Source: Pigmentiphaga kullae (GTDB lineage Bacteria; Pseudomonadota; Gammaproteobacteria; Burkholderiales; Burkholderiaceae_B). From it: a stretch of 64,000 bases of DNA. Location: NCBI RefSeq assembly GCF_004216695.1, contig NZ_SGXC01000001.1, forward strand, positions 2,666,001 to 2,730,000, in the 5' to 3' direction. Positions within the stretch are counted from its first letter, which is position 1. Each line of letters starts with the position of its first letter. The notes beneath the pieces were generated by a model. It made no database searches. It was not told the origin of the DNA and was given only the letters and a program-made list of their open reading frames with translations. The position numbers and the translations under genes were made by a program. Shown here in pieces: positions 9,535-19,411 of the stretch.

Positions 9535-10482
9535 ATGAACCTGCAGCAATTCAAATTCGTCCGGGAAACCGTGCGCCGCGACTTCAATCTGACGGAAGCC
9601 GCGAGGATGCTCTACACGTCCCAGCCCGGGGTGTCCAAGGCCATCATCGAGCTGGAAGACGAACTCGGCGTGAAGATCTTCGAGCGCCACGGCAAGCGCA
9701 TCAAGGGGCTCACCAAGCCCGGCCTGGCCGTCTCGCAGATCGTCGACCGCATCATGCGCGAGGTCGACAACCTCAAGAAGGTCAGCGACGAATACGCGCG
9801 CCGCGACGAGGGCGGCCTGACCATCGCGTGCACGCACACCCAGGCCCGGTATGCCCTGCCGCAGGTCATTCCCGCCTTCCGCAAGCTGTTTCCCAAGGTC
9901 CACCTGTCGCTGATCCAGGGCAGTCCGGGCCAGTTGGCCGACATGGTGCTGAACGAGCAGGCCGACCTGGCGGTCGCGACCGAGGCGCTGGCCCTGACGC
10001 CCGGCATGGTCACGCTGCCCTGCTATACCTGGGAGCACGTGGTGGTGGTCACCCCGGATCACCCCCTGGCCCAGCTGACGTCGTCTCAGGCGAAGAAGCT
10101 GACGCTGGAGCAGCTCGCGCAGTATCCCATCATCACCTATGACCGCGCCTTCGCCGGCCGCAGCGCGATCGACCAGGCCTTCGGGTCGCAGGACGTCCAT
10201 CCGGACTTCGTGCTCGAGGCCATCGACGCCGATGTCATCAAGACCTACGTGGAACTGGGGCTGGGGGTAGGGATCATCGCCGGGGTCGCCTACGACCCCC
10301 GGCGCGACACCGGGCTGGTGGGGCTCCCCGTGGGGCGTCTGTTCGGCATGCATACCAGCCGCATAGGCGTGAAGTCCGGCACTTTCCTGCGGGACTATGT
10401 GTACACCTTCGTCGAGCTGCTGGCGCCCAGCCTGACGCGCGAGGTCGTCCAGGATGCGATCAAGCCGTCGGACCAGGGCTGA
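9535..10482 (+). CDS. CysB-family LysR-type transcriptional regulator
   Basis: A 315-residue LysR-type regulator. The N-terminal winged HTH (residues 1-58, with LTEAARMLYTSQPGVSKAIIE) and the long substrate-binding domain resemble CysB/Cbl, activators of sulfur-assimilation genes that sense acetylserine or sulfate. The start at ATG 9535 (MNLQQFKFV) matches the family start; the longer reading from 9478 adds 19 unlikely residues. The 160-bp upstream gap contains a very AT-rich stretch (9423-9475) likely to hold its promoter. Whether it is CysB itself or a paralogue is not certain. Confidence 0.9.
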   Translation: MNLQQFKFVRETVRRDFNLTEAARMLYTSQPGVSKAIIELEDELGVKIFERHGKRIKGLTKPGLAVSQIVDRIMREVDNLKKVSDEYARRDEGGLTIACTHTQARYALPQVIPAFRKLFPKVHLSLIQGSPGQLADMVLNEQADLAVATEALALTPGMVTLPCYTWEHVVVVTPDHPLAQLTSSQAKKLTLEQLAQYPIITYDRAFAGRSAIDQAFGSQDVHPDFVLEAIDADVIKTYVELGLGVGIIAGVAYDPRRDTGLVGLPVGRLFGMHTSRIGVKSGTFLRDYVYTFVELLAPSLTREVVQDAIKPSDQG

Positions 10483-10525
10483 CAGAGTTTTCCTATCTCC
10501 GGAGCGATGTCGATCAGCTTAATCA

Positions 10526-10578
10526 AATGATAATTCATATCATTCTTGTTGACTCTATAACGAGAATGATTATCATTT
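10526..10578 (+). promoter_or_regulatory. two Fur-box-like sites upstream of the DUF2325 gene
   Basis: AATGATAATTCATATCATT (10526-10544) and GAGAATGATTATCATTT (10562-10578) both resemble the Fur consensus GATAATGATAATCATTATC. They lie 32-84 bp before the ATG at 10610, where promoter elements would sit, so iron-dependent repression is likely. The tandem sites are a direct observation. The regulator is an inference. Confidence 0.8.
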
Positions 10579-10609
10579 GTCGAAAGCAATCGACATCACG
10601 GAGATCGTC

Positions 10610-10996
10610 ATGGCAGTCAGCGCAGTCGTGGTCGGGGCCGACCGGCTAGGCAACATTCCGGACCTCCTCAAGGGCCACAACATCGCCATCACCCACCACA
10701 TCAGCGGGCGGGATCCGGCGCACCAGAAGAAGACGCTGCAACTGCCGTCGGGCACGGAGTTGCTGATACTGCTGACGGACTTCCTGGGCCACAACGTGAT
10801 GAAGGCCTTCCGCCAGGCCGCCCAGCGTTCGGGCATACAGGTGGTGGCCTGCCGCCGGTCGGTGTGTTCGATGCAGCAGGCGCTCGAGAACTGTGGATTG
10901 TGCGGCGCGGAGGCGGGCGCGCCGTGCGCGCGCGCCGCGCAGGAGGAGGTCAGCGTGAAGCTGATTCCGAGGAAGCCAGGCGGCGGGCGCCGTTGA
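10610..10996 (+). CDS. DUF2325-family protein, probably iron-regulated
   Basis: A 128-residue protein of the DUF2325 type. It starts with AVVVGADRLGNIPDLL, followed by HHISGRD and LLILLTDFLGHNVMKAF, and has a cysteine-rich tail (CRRSVCSM, CGLCGAEAGAPC). Family members have no established biochemical role; the cysteines suggest metal or redox binding. ATG 10610 has GGAG upstream and is preferred over TTG 10577, which lies inside a Fur box. Two Fur boxes precede it. Its 3' end overlaps the convergent NlpC/P60 gene by 47 bp. Confidence 0.82.
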   Translation: MAVSAVVVGADRLGNIPDLLKGHNIAITHHISGRDPAHQKKTLQLPSGTELLILLTDFLGHNVMKAFRQAAQRSGIQVVACRRSVCSMQQALENCGLCGAEAGAPCARAAQEEVSVKLIPRKPGGGRR

Positions 10997-11681
10997 AGCG
11001 CTTCTTCCAGTAGGCCATGTCCATGCTTTCGACGCGCACGACCCCTCCCGACGAGGGGGAGTGCACGAAGCGGCCGTCGCCCAGGTAGATACCCACGTGC
11101 GAGAACTTGCGGCGCAGGGTGTTGTAGAACACGAGGTCGCCGGGTTGCAGGTCGCCGATGTCGATGGGGTCGCCGACCCGGCTGATTTCCTCGGCCCGGC
11201 GCGGCAGTTGCAGGCCCAGGACTTCGCGGCTGACGTAGGTCACCAGCCCGCTGCAGTCGAAGCCCGCCTCGGGCGACGAACCGCCCAGGCGGTAACGCAC
11301 ACCCAGATAATTCAAGGCATAGGCCGCCAGCTCTGCCTGGCCGCCCATGCCGGCGCCGGCCTTGTCGTCCTGCCATTGGCCCGACAGGATCTTTTCGGGA
11401 TCCAGCGGCTCGGTGCGGGACGGCAGGGGGGAAATGCTGTCTTTCCAGGATGGAACGGGATGGCTGGGCAGACTGTAGCGCGCCACGCGCTTGGCGGGCG
11501 TGTCGACAGCGGCCGAGGAACCGTTCTGGGAGGAGGGCGGCGATTGCGTGGCGCAGCCGGCCAGCACCGCGGACCCCACCAGCAGGGCCAGCTTCCCACC
11601 CGCTTTCCGGACCTTCGCCCCCCCGGCCGGGAATTGCGGCCGGGATGCAGGGAGGCGGAGGTGAAAGCGGGCCTTTTTCAT
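10950..11681 (-). CDS. NlpC/P60 family lipoprotein endopeptidase
   Basis: A 243-residue predicted outer-membrane lipoprotein. A signal peptide ends in the lipobox LAGC (Cys43), followed by a low-complexity linker. The C40 peptidase domain (about residues 115-235) has catalytic Cys143 in FDCSGLV, His195 in FSHVGIYL and His207 as the likely third residue. These enzymes cut peptidoglycan stem peptides, as MepS/Spr does. The start at ATG 11681 gives a proper signal peptide; the open frame extends further upstream without one. It overlaps the convergent DUF2325 gene by 47 bp. Confidence 0.91.
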   Translation of the reverse strand: MKKARFHLRLPASRPQFPAGGAKVRKAGGKLALLVGSAVLAGCATQSPPSSQNGSSAAVDTPAKRVARYSLPSHPVPSWKDSISPLPSRTEPLDPEKILSGQWQDDKAGAGMGGQAELAAYALNYLGVRYRLGGSSPEAGFDCSGLVTYVSREVLGLQLPRRAEEISRVGDPIDIGDLQPGDLVFYNTLRRKFSHVGIYLGDGRFVHSPSSGGVVRVESMDMAYWKKRFNGARRLASSESASR

Positions 11682-11837
11682 TCGTATAGGGGGATGCCGG
11701 GCACAAGATGATACAAAAGTGGCGCTAAGATACCTCTTTGACGGCGCCCAGGTCAATGCACTTGTGCGTGCAAAGCTATAAATCCGGCATGGGGACGCCC
11801 TACAATCCCCGTTTTTCCCCAACGAGGATTCCGCTCC

Positions 11838-12245
11838 ATGAAGACCAAGCACGTCCTGACCGCCGACGACGTCAAGAAGATCCTGGCCGCCGCCGAAGCC
11901 GAGGCGCTCGCCAACAAGTGGGCCGTTTCCATCGCCGTGGTCGATGACGGCGGCCACCTGCTGGGCCTCCTGCGGCTGGATGGCGCCCCCGCCATCTCGG
12001 CCCACATCGCCCCCTCCAAGGCCCACACGGCCGCGCTGGGACGCCGCGAATCCAAGGTCTACGAAGACGTCGTCAACAACGGCCGTACCTCGTTCCTGTC
12101 CGTGCCCACCATCCATGGCATGCTGGAAGGCGGCGTGCCGGTCGTGGTCGAGGGCGAGACCATCGCCGCGGTCGGCGTATCGGGCGTGAAGTCCAACGAA
12201 GACGCGCAGATCGCCCGCGCGGGCATCGCGGCGCTCGGCGTCTGA
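11838..12245 (+). CDS. GlcG/HbpS-family protein
   Basis: A 135-residue single-domain protein of the GlcG/HbpS (DUF336) family. Recognisable blocks are AEAEALANKWAVSIAVVDDGG, LLRLDGAP, the SKAHTAA segment, and GGVPVVVEGETIAAVGVSG. Relatives bind haem (HbpS) or sit in glycolate and other catabolic operons. No signal peptide is present, so it is cytoplasmic. It is followed after 38 bp by a transporter gene in the same direction. Its ligand is unknown. Confidence 0.88.
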   Translation: MKTKHVLTADDVKKILAAAEAEALANKWAVSIAVVDDGGHLLGLLRLDGAPAISAHIAPSKAHTAALGRRESKVYEDVVNNGRTSFLSVPTIHGMLEGGVPVVVEGETIAAVGVSGVKSNEDAQIARAGIAALGV

Positions 12246-12283
12246 GCGCGCCAGCCGGGTTGGCCGCCGTGTCCGGGCCGTCC

Positions 12284-13594
12284 ATGCGCGGCGCCCTGAA
12301 TCCGGGCGTGCGCCGGCGCGAAGTCTTCGCCTGGGCGCTCTATGACTTCGCCAACTCCGGCTACACGACGGTCGTCCTGACGGCCGTCTTCAATGCCTAT
12401 TTCGTCGGCGTGGTGGCGGGCAATGCCCACTGGGCCACGCTGGCGTGGACGGCGACCCTGTCGCTGTCCTACCTGATCGTGATGCTGGCCATGCCGGGCC
12501 TGGGCGCCTGGGCCGATGCCCAGGCCGCCAAGAAGCGGCTGCTGGCGGCCAGCACCGTCGGCTGCGTGGCGGCCACGGCCGCCCTGGCGCTTGCCGGGCC
12601 TGGCGGCTTCTGGATCGCGGTGCCCGCGATCATCCTCTCCAACGTCTGCTACAGCGTGGGCGAATCTGTCGTCGCCGCCTTCCTGCCCGAACTCGCCAGG
12701 CCCCAGTACCTGGGCCGCGTTTCCGGCTGGGGGTGGAGCTTCGGCTACGTGGGCGGCATGCTGACCCTGGGATTGTCGCTGGCGGTCGTGATCGCGGCGC
12801 AGGCCGCGGGCCGGCCCGCCACCGACTTCGTGCCCTGGACCATGCTGGTCACCGCCGCGGTCTTCGCCCTGGCCGCCATCCCTGTCTTCCTGTTCCTGCG
12901 CGAGCGCGCCCAGCCCGCCCGCGCGGCTGGCGGGCGGCCCGGCTTCATGCCGGTCATGCGCCAACTCGCGGCCTCGTGGCGCGACTCGCGGGCCTTCCCC
13001 GATTTCCGCCGGCTGCTGGTCTGCGGCGTCTTCTACCAGGCAGGCATCGCCGTTGTCATCACGCTGGCCGCCGTCTACGCCGAGCAGGTCATGAAATTCG
13101 GCCAGACGCAGATCATGACGCTGGTGTTCCTGGTCAACATCGCGGCGGCCGCCGGCGCCTTCGCCTTCGGCTTCGTCGAGGACCGCATCGGCCACCAGCG
13201 GGCCCTGGCCGCCACGCTGGCGGGTTGGATCGCGATGGTACTGATCGCCTTCTTCGCCACCAGCCAGGGCGGCTTCTGGGTGGCAGCCACCATCGCGGGC
13301 CTGTGCATGGGATCCAGCCAGAGCGCGGGGCGGGCGATGACCGGCGCCCTGGCACCGGCCTCCCGCCTGGCCGAATTCTTCGCGCTGTGGACCTTCGCCA
13401 CCCGGCTCGCGTCCATCATCGGCCCGCTGACCTACGGCCTTGTGACCTGGGCCACCCAGGGCAACCACCGCCTGGGCATCCTGTCCACCGGACTGTTCTT
13501 CGTGATCGGATTGGCGGTGCTGCGGCACGTCGACATGGCCCGCGGCGTGAGGCGGGGCCACGAGGCCGAAGGGCTCAAGCCTTCAGGTAGTTGA
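12284..13594 (+). CDS. UMF1/Atg22-like major facilitator transporter
   Basis: A 436-residue, twelve-segment membrane protein. The N-terminal EVFAWALYDFANSGYTTVV motif is characteristic of the UMF1 (Atg22-like) branch of the major facilitator superfamily, whose bacterial substrates are mostly unknown. The start at ATG 12284 is favoured over TTG 12260. It lies close downstream of the GlcG/HbpS gene and its 3' end overlaps a small convergent gene by 20 bp. Confidence 0.88.
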   Translation: MRGALNPGVRRREVFAWALYDFANSGYTTVVLTAVFNAYFVGVVAGNAHWATLAWTATLSLSYLIVMLAMPGLGAWADAQAAKKRLLAASTVGCVAATAALALAGPGGFWIAVPAIILSNVCYSVGESVVAAFLPELARPQYLGRVSGWGWSFGYVGGMLTLGLSLAVVIAAQAAGRPATDFVPWTMLVTAAVFALAAIPVFLFLRERAQPARAAGGRPGFMPVMRQLAASWRDSRAFPDFRRLLVCGVFYQAGIAVVITLAAVYAEQVMKFGQTQIMTLVFLVNIAAAAGAFAFGFVEDRIGHQRALAATLAGWIAMVLIAFFATSQGGFWVAATIAGLCMGSSQSAGRAMTGALAPASRLAEFFALWTFATRLASIIGPLTYGLVTWATQGNHRLGILSTGLFFVIGLAVLRHVDMARGVRRGHEAEGLKPSGS

Positions 13595-13832
13595 GCAGGC
13601 CGAGCACCAGGGCGGTCGCTGGTACCGCCGAGGCGGCATACCACTTGACGTAGCCGATTTCGCGCCCGACCGAATCGATCTTGGTGTCGAGCCGGCTTTC
13701 CATGGCGCGCATTTCGCCGCGCAGGGTTTCTAGGTTTGCATCCACTTTGCGGTCGAGAGCATGTATGTCCCGCTGCAGGCTCTCGATGTCCCGCCGCATG
13801 CCTTCCTGCCCATAGTCGATTTTCGCATCCAT
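13575..13832 (-). CDS. small coiled-coil protein with C-terminal membrane anchor
   Basis: An 85-residue protein. Residues 1-60 are a heptad-rich amphipathic helix (repeats of RRDIESLQRDIHALDRK type) and residues 65-83 form one hydrophobic segment, so it is probably a tail-anchored inner-membrane coiled coil. It resembles small DUF1640-like or phage-associated coiled-coil proteins, but no family is firmly recognised. It is convergent with the transporter gene, overlapping by 20 bp. Confidence 0.65.
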   Translation of the reverse strand: MDAKIDYGQEGMRRDIESLQRDIHALDRKVDANLETLRGEMRAMESRLDTKIDSVGREIGYVKWYAASAVPATALVLGLLNYLKA

Positions 13833-13866
13833 AGCGGAGTCTCCACCTCGCCGTTACCCGCAGTTG

Positions 13867-13948
13867 CCAGGGCACAGCGGATCCGGCTCCGCCGGTCCGC
13901 CAGTGCCGCCCCCTGGGGGGCGCGCGTAAGCGCGTAGGGGGGGGTCAA
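13867..13948 (-). repeat. GC-rich intergenic repeat, copy A
   Basis: Read on the minus strand, this segment matches 16227-16307 almost base for base: CCCCCTACGCGCTT, a G/C-rich hairpin, then GGCACTGGCGGACC and GGAGCCGGATCCGCTG. The two copies are in opposite orientation and flank the fumarase and UPF0114 genes. Each contains internal dyads (CTGGCGGACCGGCGGAGCCG and CCCCCT/AGGGGG) and could act as a transcription terminator or REP element. This copy touches the fumarase stop codon. Confidence 0.85.
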
Positions 13949-15456
13949 GCCATTTCAGCGATCTTGACCTTCCACGTCTTCGGCCCGGTTTCATGCACCG
14001 ACGTGCCGTTGGCGTCCACGGCCACCGTCACGGGCATGTCCTGCACGTCGAACTCATAGATGGCTTCCATGCCCAGGTCCTCGAAGCCCACGACCTTGGC
14101 GCCGCGGATGGCCTTGGACACCAGGTAGGCCGAACCGCCTACGGCCATCAGGTAGGCCGACTTGTGCTTGCGGATGGACTCGATGGCGACGGGACCCCGC
14201 TCGGCCTTGCCGATCATCGAGATCAGGCCGGTCTGCTCCAGCATCATGTCGGTGAACTTGTCCATGCGCGTGGCGGTGGTGGGGCCGGCCGGGCCGACGA
14301 CCTCGTCGCGCACCGGATCGACCGGACCGACGTAGTAGATGACGCGGTTGGTGAAGTCCACCGGCAGCTTCTCGCCGCGCGCCAGCATGTCCTGGATGCG
14401 CTTGTGGGCGGCGTCGCGGCCGGTCAGCATCTTGCCCGACAGCAGCAGGGTCTGGCCCGGCTGCCACGAGGCGACTTCTTCCTTGGTCAGCGTGTCCAGG
14501 TTGACGCGCGTGGACTTGTTGTAGTCCGGCGCCCAGTGCACGTCGGGCCACTCGTCCAGCGACGGCGGGGTCAGGATGGCCGCGCCCGAGCCGTCCAGCA
14601 CGAAGTGCGCGTGGCGGGTGGCGGCGCAGTTGGGAATCATGGCCACGGGCTTGGAGGCGGCGTGGGTCGGGAACATGCTGATCTTGACGTCCAGCACGGT
14701 CGTCAGGCCGCCCAGGCCCTGGGCGCCGATGCCCAGCGCGTTGACCTTCTCGTACAGTTCGATGCGCAGCTCTTCCAGCTTGTTGCCGGGGCCGCGCTCG
14801 AGCAGTTCGTACATGTCGATGTCTTCCATCAGCGACTGCTTGGCCATCAGCATGGCCTTCTCGGCCGTGCCGCCGATGCCGATGCCCAGCATGCCCGGCG
14901 GGCACCAGCCGGCGCCCATCAGGGGCACGGTCTTGAGCACCCAGTCCACCAGCGAGTCGCTGGGGTTGAGCATGGCGAACTTGGTCTTGTTTTCGGAGCC
15001 GCCGCCCTTGGCCGCGACCTGCACGTCCACGGTATTGCCGGGAACCAGTTCCACGCTCAGCACACAGGGCGTGTTGTCGCGGGTGTTCTTGCGCTCGAAC
15101 TGCGGATCGGCCAGCACCGAGGCGCGCAGTTTGTTGTCCGGGTTCAGGTAGCCGCGCCGCACGCCTTCGTCGCACAGCTCCTGCAGGGTGCGCCGGGTGT
15201 CGAAGCGCACGTCCATGCCGATCTTCATGAACACGTTGACGATGCCCGTGTCCTGGCAGATGGGGCGCTTGCCCTCGGCGCACATGCGCGAGTTGGTCAG
15301 GATCTGGGCGATCGCGTCCTTGGCCGCCGGATTCTGCTCGCGCTCGTAGGCGCGGGCCAGGTGGCGGATGTAGTCGACGGGGTGGTAGTAGCTGATGAAC
15401 TGGATCGAGTCGGCGATCGACTGGATCAGGTCTTCTTCCTTGATGACGGTAGTCAT
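13945..15456 (-). CDS. fumA: class I fumarate hydratase ([4Fe-4S])
   Basis: A 503-residue class I fumarase, converting fumarate to malate in the TCA cycle. The three cluster-ligand cysteines are visible at Cys67 (ICQDTGIV), Cys185 (GAGWCPPGM) and Cys277 (PNCAATRHAHF), with the spacing expected of the family. The C-terminal beta domain includes PVDPVRDEVVGPAGPTTATRM. The start at ATG 15456 (MTTVIKEEDL) is the family start. It lies downstream of a UPF0114 gene on the same strand and is bracketed by an inverted GC-rich repeat. Confidence 0.95.
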   Translation of the reverse strand: MTTVIKEEDLIQSIADSIQFISYYHPVDYIRHLARAYEREQNPAAKDAIAQILTNSRMCAEGKRPICQDTGIVNVFMKIGMDVRFDTRRTLQELCDEGVRRGYLNPDNKLRASVLADPQFERKNTRDNTPCVLSVELVPGNTVDVQVAAKGGGSENKTKFAMLNPSDSLVDWVLKTVPLMGAGWCPPGMLGIGIGGTAEKAMLMAKQSLMEDIDMYELLERGPGNKLEELRIELYEKVNALGIGAQGLGGLTTVLDVKISMFPTHAASKPVAMIPNCAATRHAHFVLDGSGAAILTPPSLDEWPDVHWAPDYNKSTRVNLDTLTKEEVASWQPGQTLLLSGKMLTGRDAAHKRIQDMLARGEKLPVDFTNRVIYYVGPVDPVRDEVVGPAGPTTATRMDKFTDMMLEQTGLISMIGKAERGPVAIESIRKHKSAYLMAVGGSAYLVSKAIRGAKVVGFEDLGMEAIYEFDVQDMPVTVAVDANGTSVHETGPKTWKVKIAEMA

Positions 15457-15523
15457 GGGCGCTCCGAAAAGAGAAGGGTGGGGCGCTGGCATGCCGCCGC
15501 GCCAGGAGGTTGTGGCCGTGCTG

Positions 15524-16162
15524 TCAGTGTCCGTGGGCGTCCTGCTTGAGCATCGGCGCCATGAGGCGGTCGCAATAGGCGATCGCCATCGCGGACAGCA
15601 GGAAGGCCAGGTGGATGCCGGCCTGCGCCAGGATGGTCTTGGCGTCGTAGTGCGCGGCGTTGATGAAGGTCTTGAGCAGATGGATGGACGAGATGCCGAT
15701 GATGGCGGTGCCCAGCTTCACCTTCAGGACCGAGGCGTTGACGTGGGACAGCCATTCCGGCTGGTCGGGATGGCCTTCCAGGTGCAGCCGCGAGACGAAG
15801 GTTTCGTAGCCGCCCACGATGACCATGATGAGCAGGTTGGAAATCATCACCACGTCGATCAGCCCCAGCACCACCAGCATGATGGTGGTCTCGGTCAGCT
15901 TGGTGGGCGGTGCGGCGGGCGCGGCGCCGGGCACGACCGGCATCACGGCCTCGGCCAGCATGGCAATGGCCTCCTTGTTGCCGAAGGCCGCTTCGATCAG
16001 GTGCACCAGCTCGACCCAGAAATGGTAGACGTACACCCCCTGGGCGACGATCAGACCAAGGTAGAGCGGCAACTGGAGCCACCGGCTCATGAAGATGAGC
16101 TTGGGCAGCGGGCGCAGGGGTTCCGTCCGGGAAAGCCCCGGTGGCATGAGAGGGGAAGACAT
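15524..16162 (-). CDS. UPF0114 (YqhA/TIGR00645)-family membrane protein
   Basis: A 212-residue inner-membrane protein with about four hydrophobic segments. [35 protein letters not shown] and [21 protein letters not shown] are the conserved blocks of the UPF0114/YqhA family. Its function is unknown. The start at ATG 16162 (MSSPLMPPG) is favoured over the further upstream in-frame codon. It precedes the fumarase gene by 67 bp and may be co-transcribed with it. Confidence 0.87.
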   Translation of the reverse strand: MSSPLMPPGLSRTEPLRPLPKLIFMSRWLQLPLYLGLIVAQGVYVYHFWVELVHLIEAAFGNKEAIAMLAEAVMPVVPGAAPAAPPTKLTETTIMLVVLGLIDVVMISNLLIMVIVGGYETFVSRLHLEGHPDQPEWLSHVNASVLKVKLGTAIIGISSIHLLKTFINAAHYDAKTILAQAGIHLAFLLSAMAIAYCDRLMAPMLKQDAHGH

Positions 16163-16226
16163 GTTTTCCAGGTAGGCTGGGGCGCGCAGAATAACGGTTT
16201 GGCGGGAATTGTATGCCAAGAGGAAG

Positions 16227-16307
16227 GACCACCCCCTACGCGCTTCGCGCGCCCCCTCAAGGGGGCGGCACTGGCGGACCGGCGGAGCCGGATCCGCTGT
16301 GCCCTGG
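16227..16307 (+). repeat. GC-rich intergenic repeat, copy B
   Basis: Inverted copy of 13867-13948, with an identical core of roughly 48 bp in the right half. It sits between the divergent UPF0114 and acs genes, about 100 bp before the acs start, and an open reading frame runs spuriously through it. Confidence 0.85.
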
Positions 16308-16401
16308 GTGGGTTTGTTGCAGTGCAGCGCGTACGGACCACCGGCTTTCGGTAACCTATGGGTATCCGCTCCCTATCACTTCCATCAAAGGACGCAAGGC
16401 G

Positions 16402-18381
<1,980 letters not shown>

Positions 18382-18804
18382 TTGTCGTAGAATGCACAGC
18401 CTTGGTGCATTTGTATCCAAAGCTGTGGTGCGCACCGCACCATAATAGGGGTCAATCCCTAGTGTCACAGTCCAATTGCGGGCGCAGAATATCGTTATGC
18501 AGTGGAGGAGACAAAACCCCTGCAGTCTTTAGAAAAGCAAAACGCCCGCGCGGCCGACGACCTAGAGCGTCGGCCGCCGTGGCAATAACGGCAAGGCGCA
18601 GCGGTCTCCTCCATTCTCGCCAAATCGTTCGATCTGGTGCCGGTTCACTCCCCATTCTGGTTCCCGTCTTGCCGCGTGGCACGGTTTTGTGCATTGCAAT
18701 GTGCCATGCTGAACGCTTTTGCTCGGCCTTGTGGCGGGGCTTGGCTGCGTGGCCCGCAATCTGGTATTATTGCGGGCTCTTCTGCCCAGCCTCTTGGGTA
18801 GCAA
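18382..18804 (+). promoter_or_regulatory. intergenic region between acs and tRNA-Ser, with tRNA promoter
   Basis: No gene is visible in these 423 bp. A 9-bp inverted repeat GCCCGCAAT / ATTGCGGGC (18752-18760 and 18769-18777) encloses TGGTATTAT, whose TATTAT may be the -10 element for the tRNA that starts 28 bp later. Another GC-rich dyad (GGCCGACG / CGTCGGCC, about 18556-18581) could be a terminator for acs. Confidence 0.5.
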
Positions 18805-18894
18805 GGACAGGTGGCCGAGTGGTTGAAGGCGCACGCCTGGAACGCGTGTATATGTGAAAGCGTATCGTGGGTTCGAATCCCACCCTGTCCGCCA
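18805..18894 (+). tRNA. tRNA-Ser(GGA)
   Basis: A 90-nt tRNA with a 7-bp acceptor stem GGACAGG / CCTGTCC, D-loop sequence AGTGGTTGAAGGC, anticodon GGA at 18839-18841 in the loop CTGGAAC, a long class II variable arm (GTGTATATGTGAAAGCGTATC region), a T-loop GGTTCGAATCC, and an encoded CCA end. It reads UCC/UCU. The gene marks the switch from GC-rich core to lower-GC accessory DNA, a common integration site for islands. Confidence 0.97.
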
Positions 18895-18903
18895 AAAACA
18901 TCA

Positions 18904-18943
18904 AAAACCCCTTGATTCTACTGAAGAATTAAGGGGTTTTTTG
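18904..18943 (+). terminator. rho-independent terminator after tRNA-Ser
   Basis: The stem AACCCCTT / AAGGGGTT with an 18-nt, partly self-complementary loop is followed by a run of T. It lies 9 bp beyond the tRNA CCA end and fits as its terminator. The adjoining direct repeat ACTATCAAAA (18950-18969) may be part of an attachment region. Confidence 0.8.
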
Positions 18944-19061
18944 TTGCCACTATCAAAACGACTATCAAAATAAACGTGGGTTCAACTGGAATGCAGCGGC
19001 TCTTATCGGACGGTCTGTGTTACAATATTGTTACATATGCAGGACTGTTGTTCTCGCAGCC

Positions 19062-19301
19062 CTAACGTTCCTGATCCTTGGAAACAAGGATGCTCATGGG
19101 AACTCCAAGAGCAGAAGCGATCCGTGAAATGTTCCGGATCGAGATGTTCCTCTCGGCTCGCTCCACTGAACTGATGTAGTTCACGTGGAGGTCGGCGGCC
19201 TCTGCCACTCGCTCCTGCGTCAAGTTTTTTTCCAAGCGGATGCGCCGCATGTTCTTCGCGAACAGTTGCTGCGCATCCAACTCATTCGTTGGGTTAGTCA
19301 T
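19062..19301 (-). CDS. XRE-family HTH regulator
   Basis: A 79-residue protein that is almost entirely one Cro/C1-type HTH: FAKNMRRIRLEKNLTQERVAEAADLHVNYISSVERAERNISIRNISRIASALGV pattern, seen in residues 14-68. It resembles small controller proteins of restriction-modification systems and mobile elements. It is divergent from the gene at 19412, and a 19-bp inverted repeat lies between them, so it most likely represses or balances both promoters. Confidence 0.87.
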   Translation of the reverse strand: MTNPTNELDAQQLFAKNMRRIRLEKNLTQERVAEAADLHVNYISSVERAERNISIRNISRIASALGVPMSILVSKDQER

Positions 19302-19335
19302 GCTCGGAGTTTTTCCGAGCGGCTCGCCCTAAACC

Positions 19336-19391
19336 ACACACTTTAAGTTTGGTTTGCGTAAAATCGCCTTGTAACCAAACTTATAGTGTGT
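19336..19391 (+). promoter_or_regulatory. operator: 19-bp inverted repeat between divergent genes
   Basis: The left arm ACACACTTTAAGTTTGGTT (19336-19354) and right arm AACCAAACTTATAGTGTGT (19373-19391) are reverse complements with one mismatch, separated by 18 bp. Such a long symmetric site between an XRE regulator and its divergent neighbour is almost certainly its binding region. The spacing would suit two dimers or a looped tetramer. Confidence 0.75.
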
Positions 19392-19411
19392 TTTTTGTGG
19401 AGAGGTAGGCA

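Noticed and set aside
12059-13561. 500-codon frame antisense to the transporter gene
   Set aside because: Low-complexity Gly/Arg/His/Gln content typical of antisense frames; the plus strand encodes a real membrane protein.
13993-15549. 518-codon frame antisense to fumarase
   Set aside because: Same artefact; fumarase has all three cluster cysteines on the other strand.
16213-16401. 63-codon N-terminal extension of acs
   Set aside because: It reads through the GC-rich repeat; ATG 16402 matches the family start.
18871-18894. search for a second copy of the tRNA-Ser 3' end as attR
   Set aside because: No duplicate was seen elsewhere in the window, so the far end of the island cannot be placed here.
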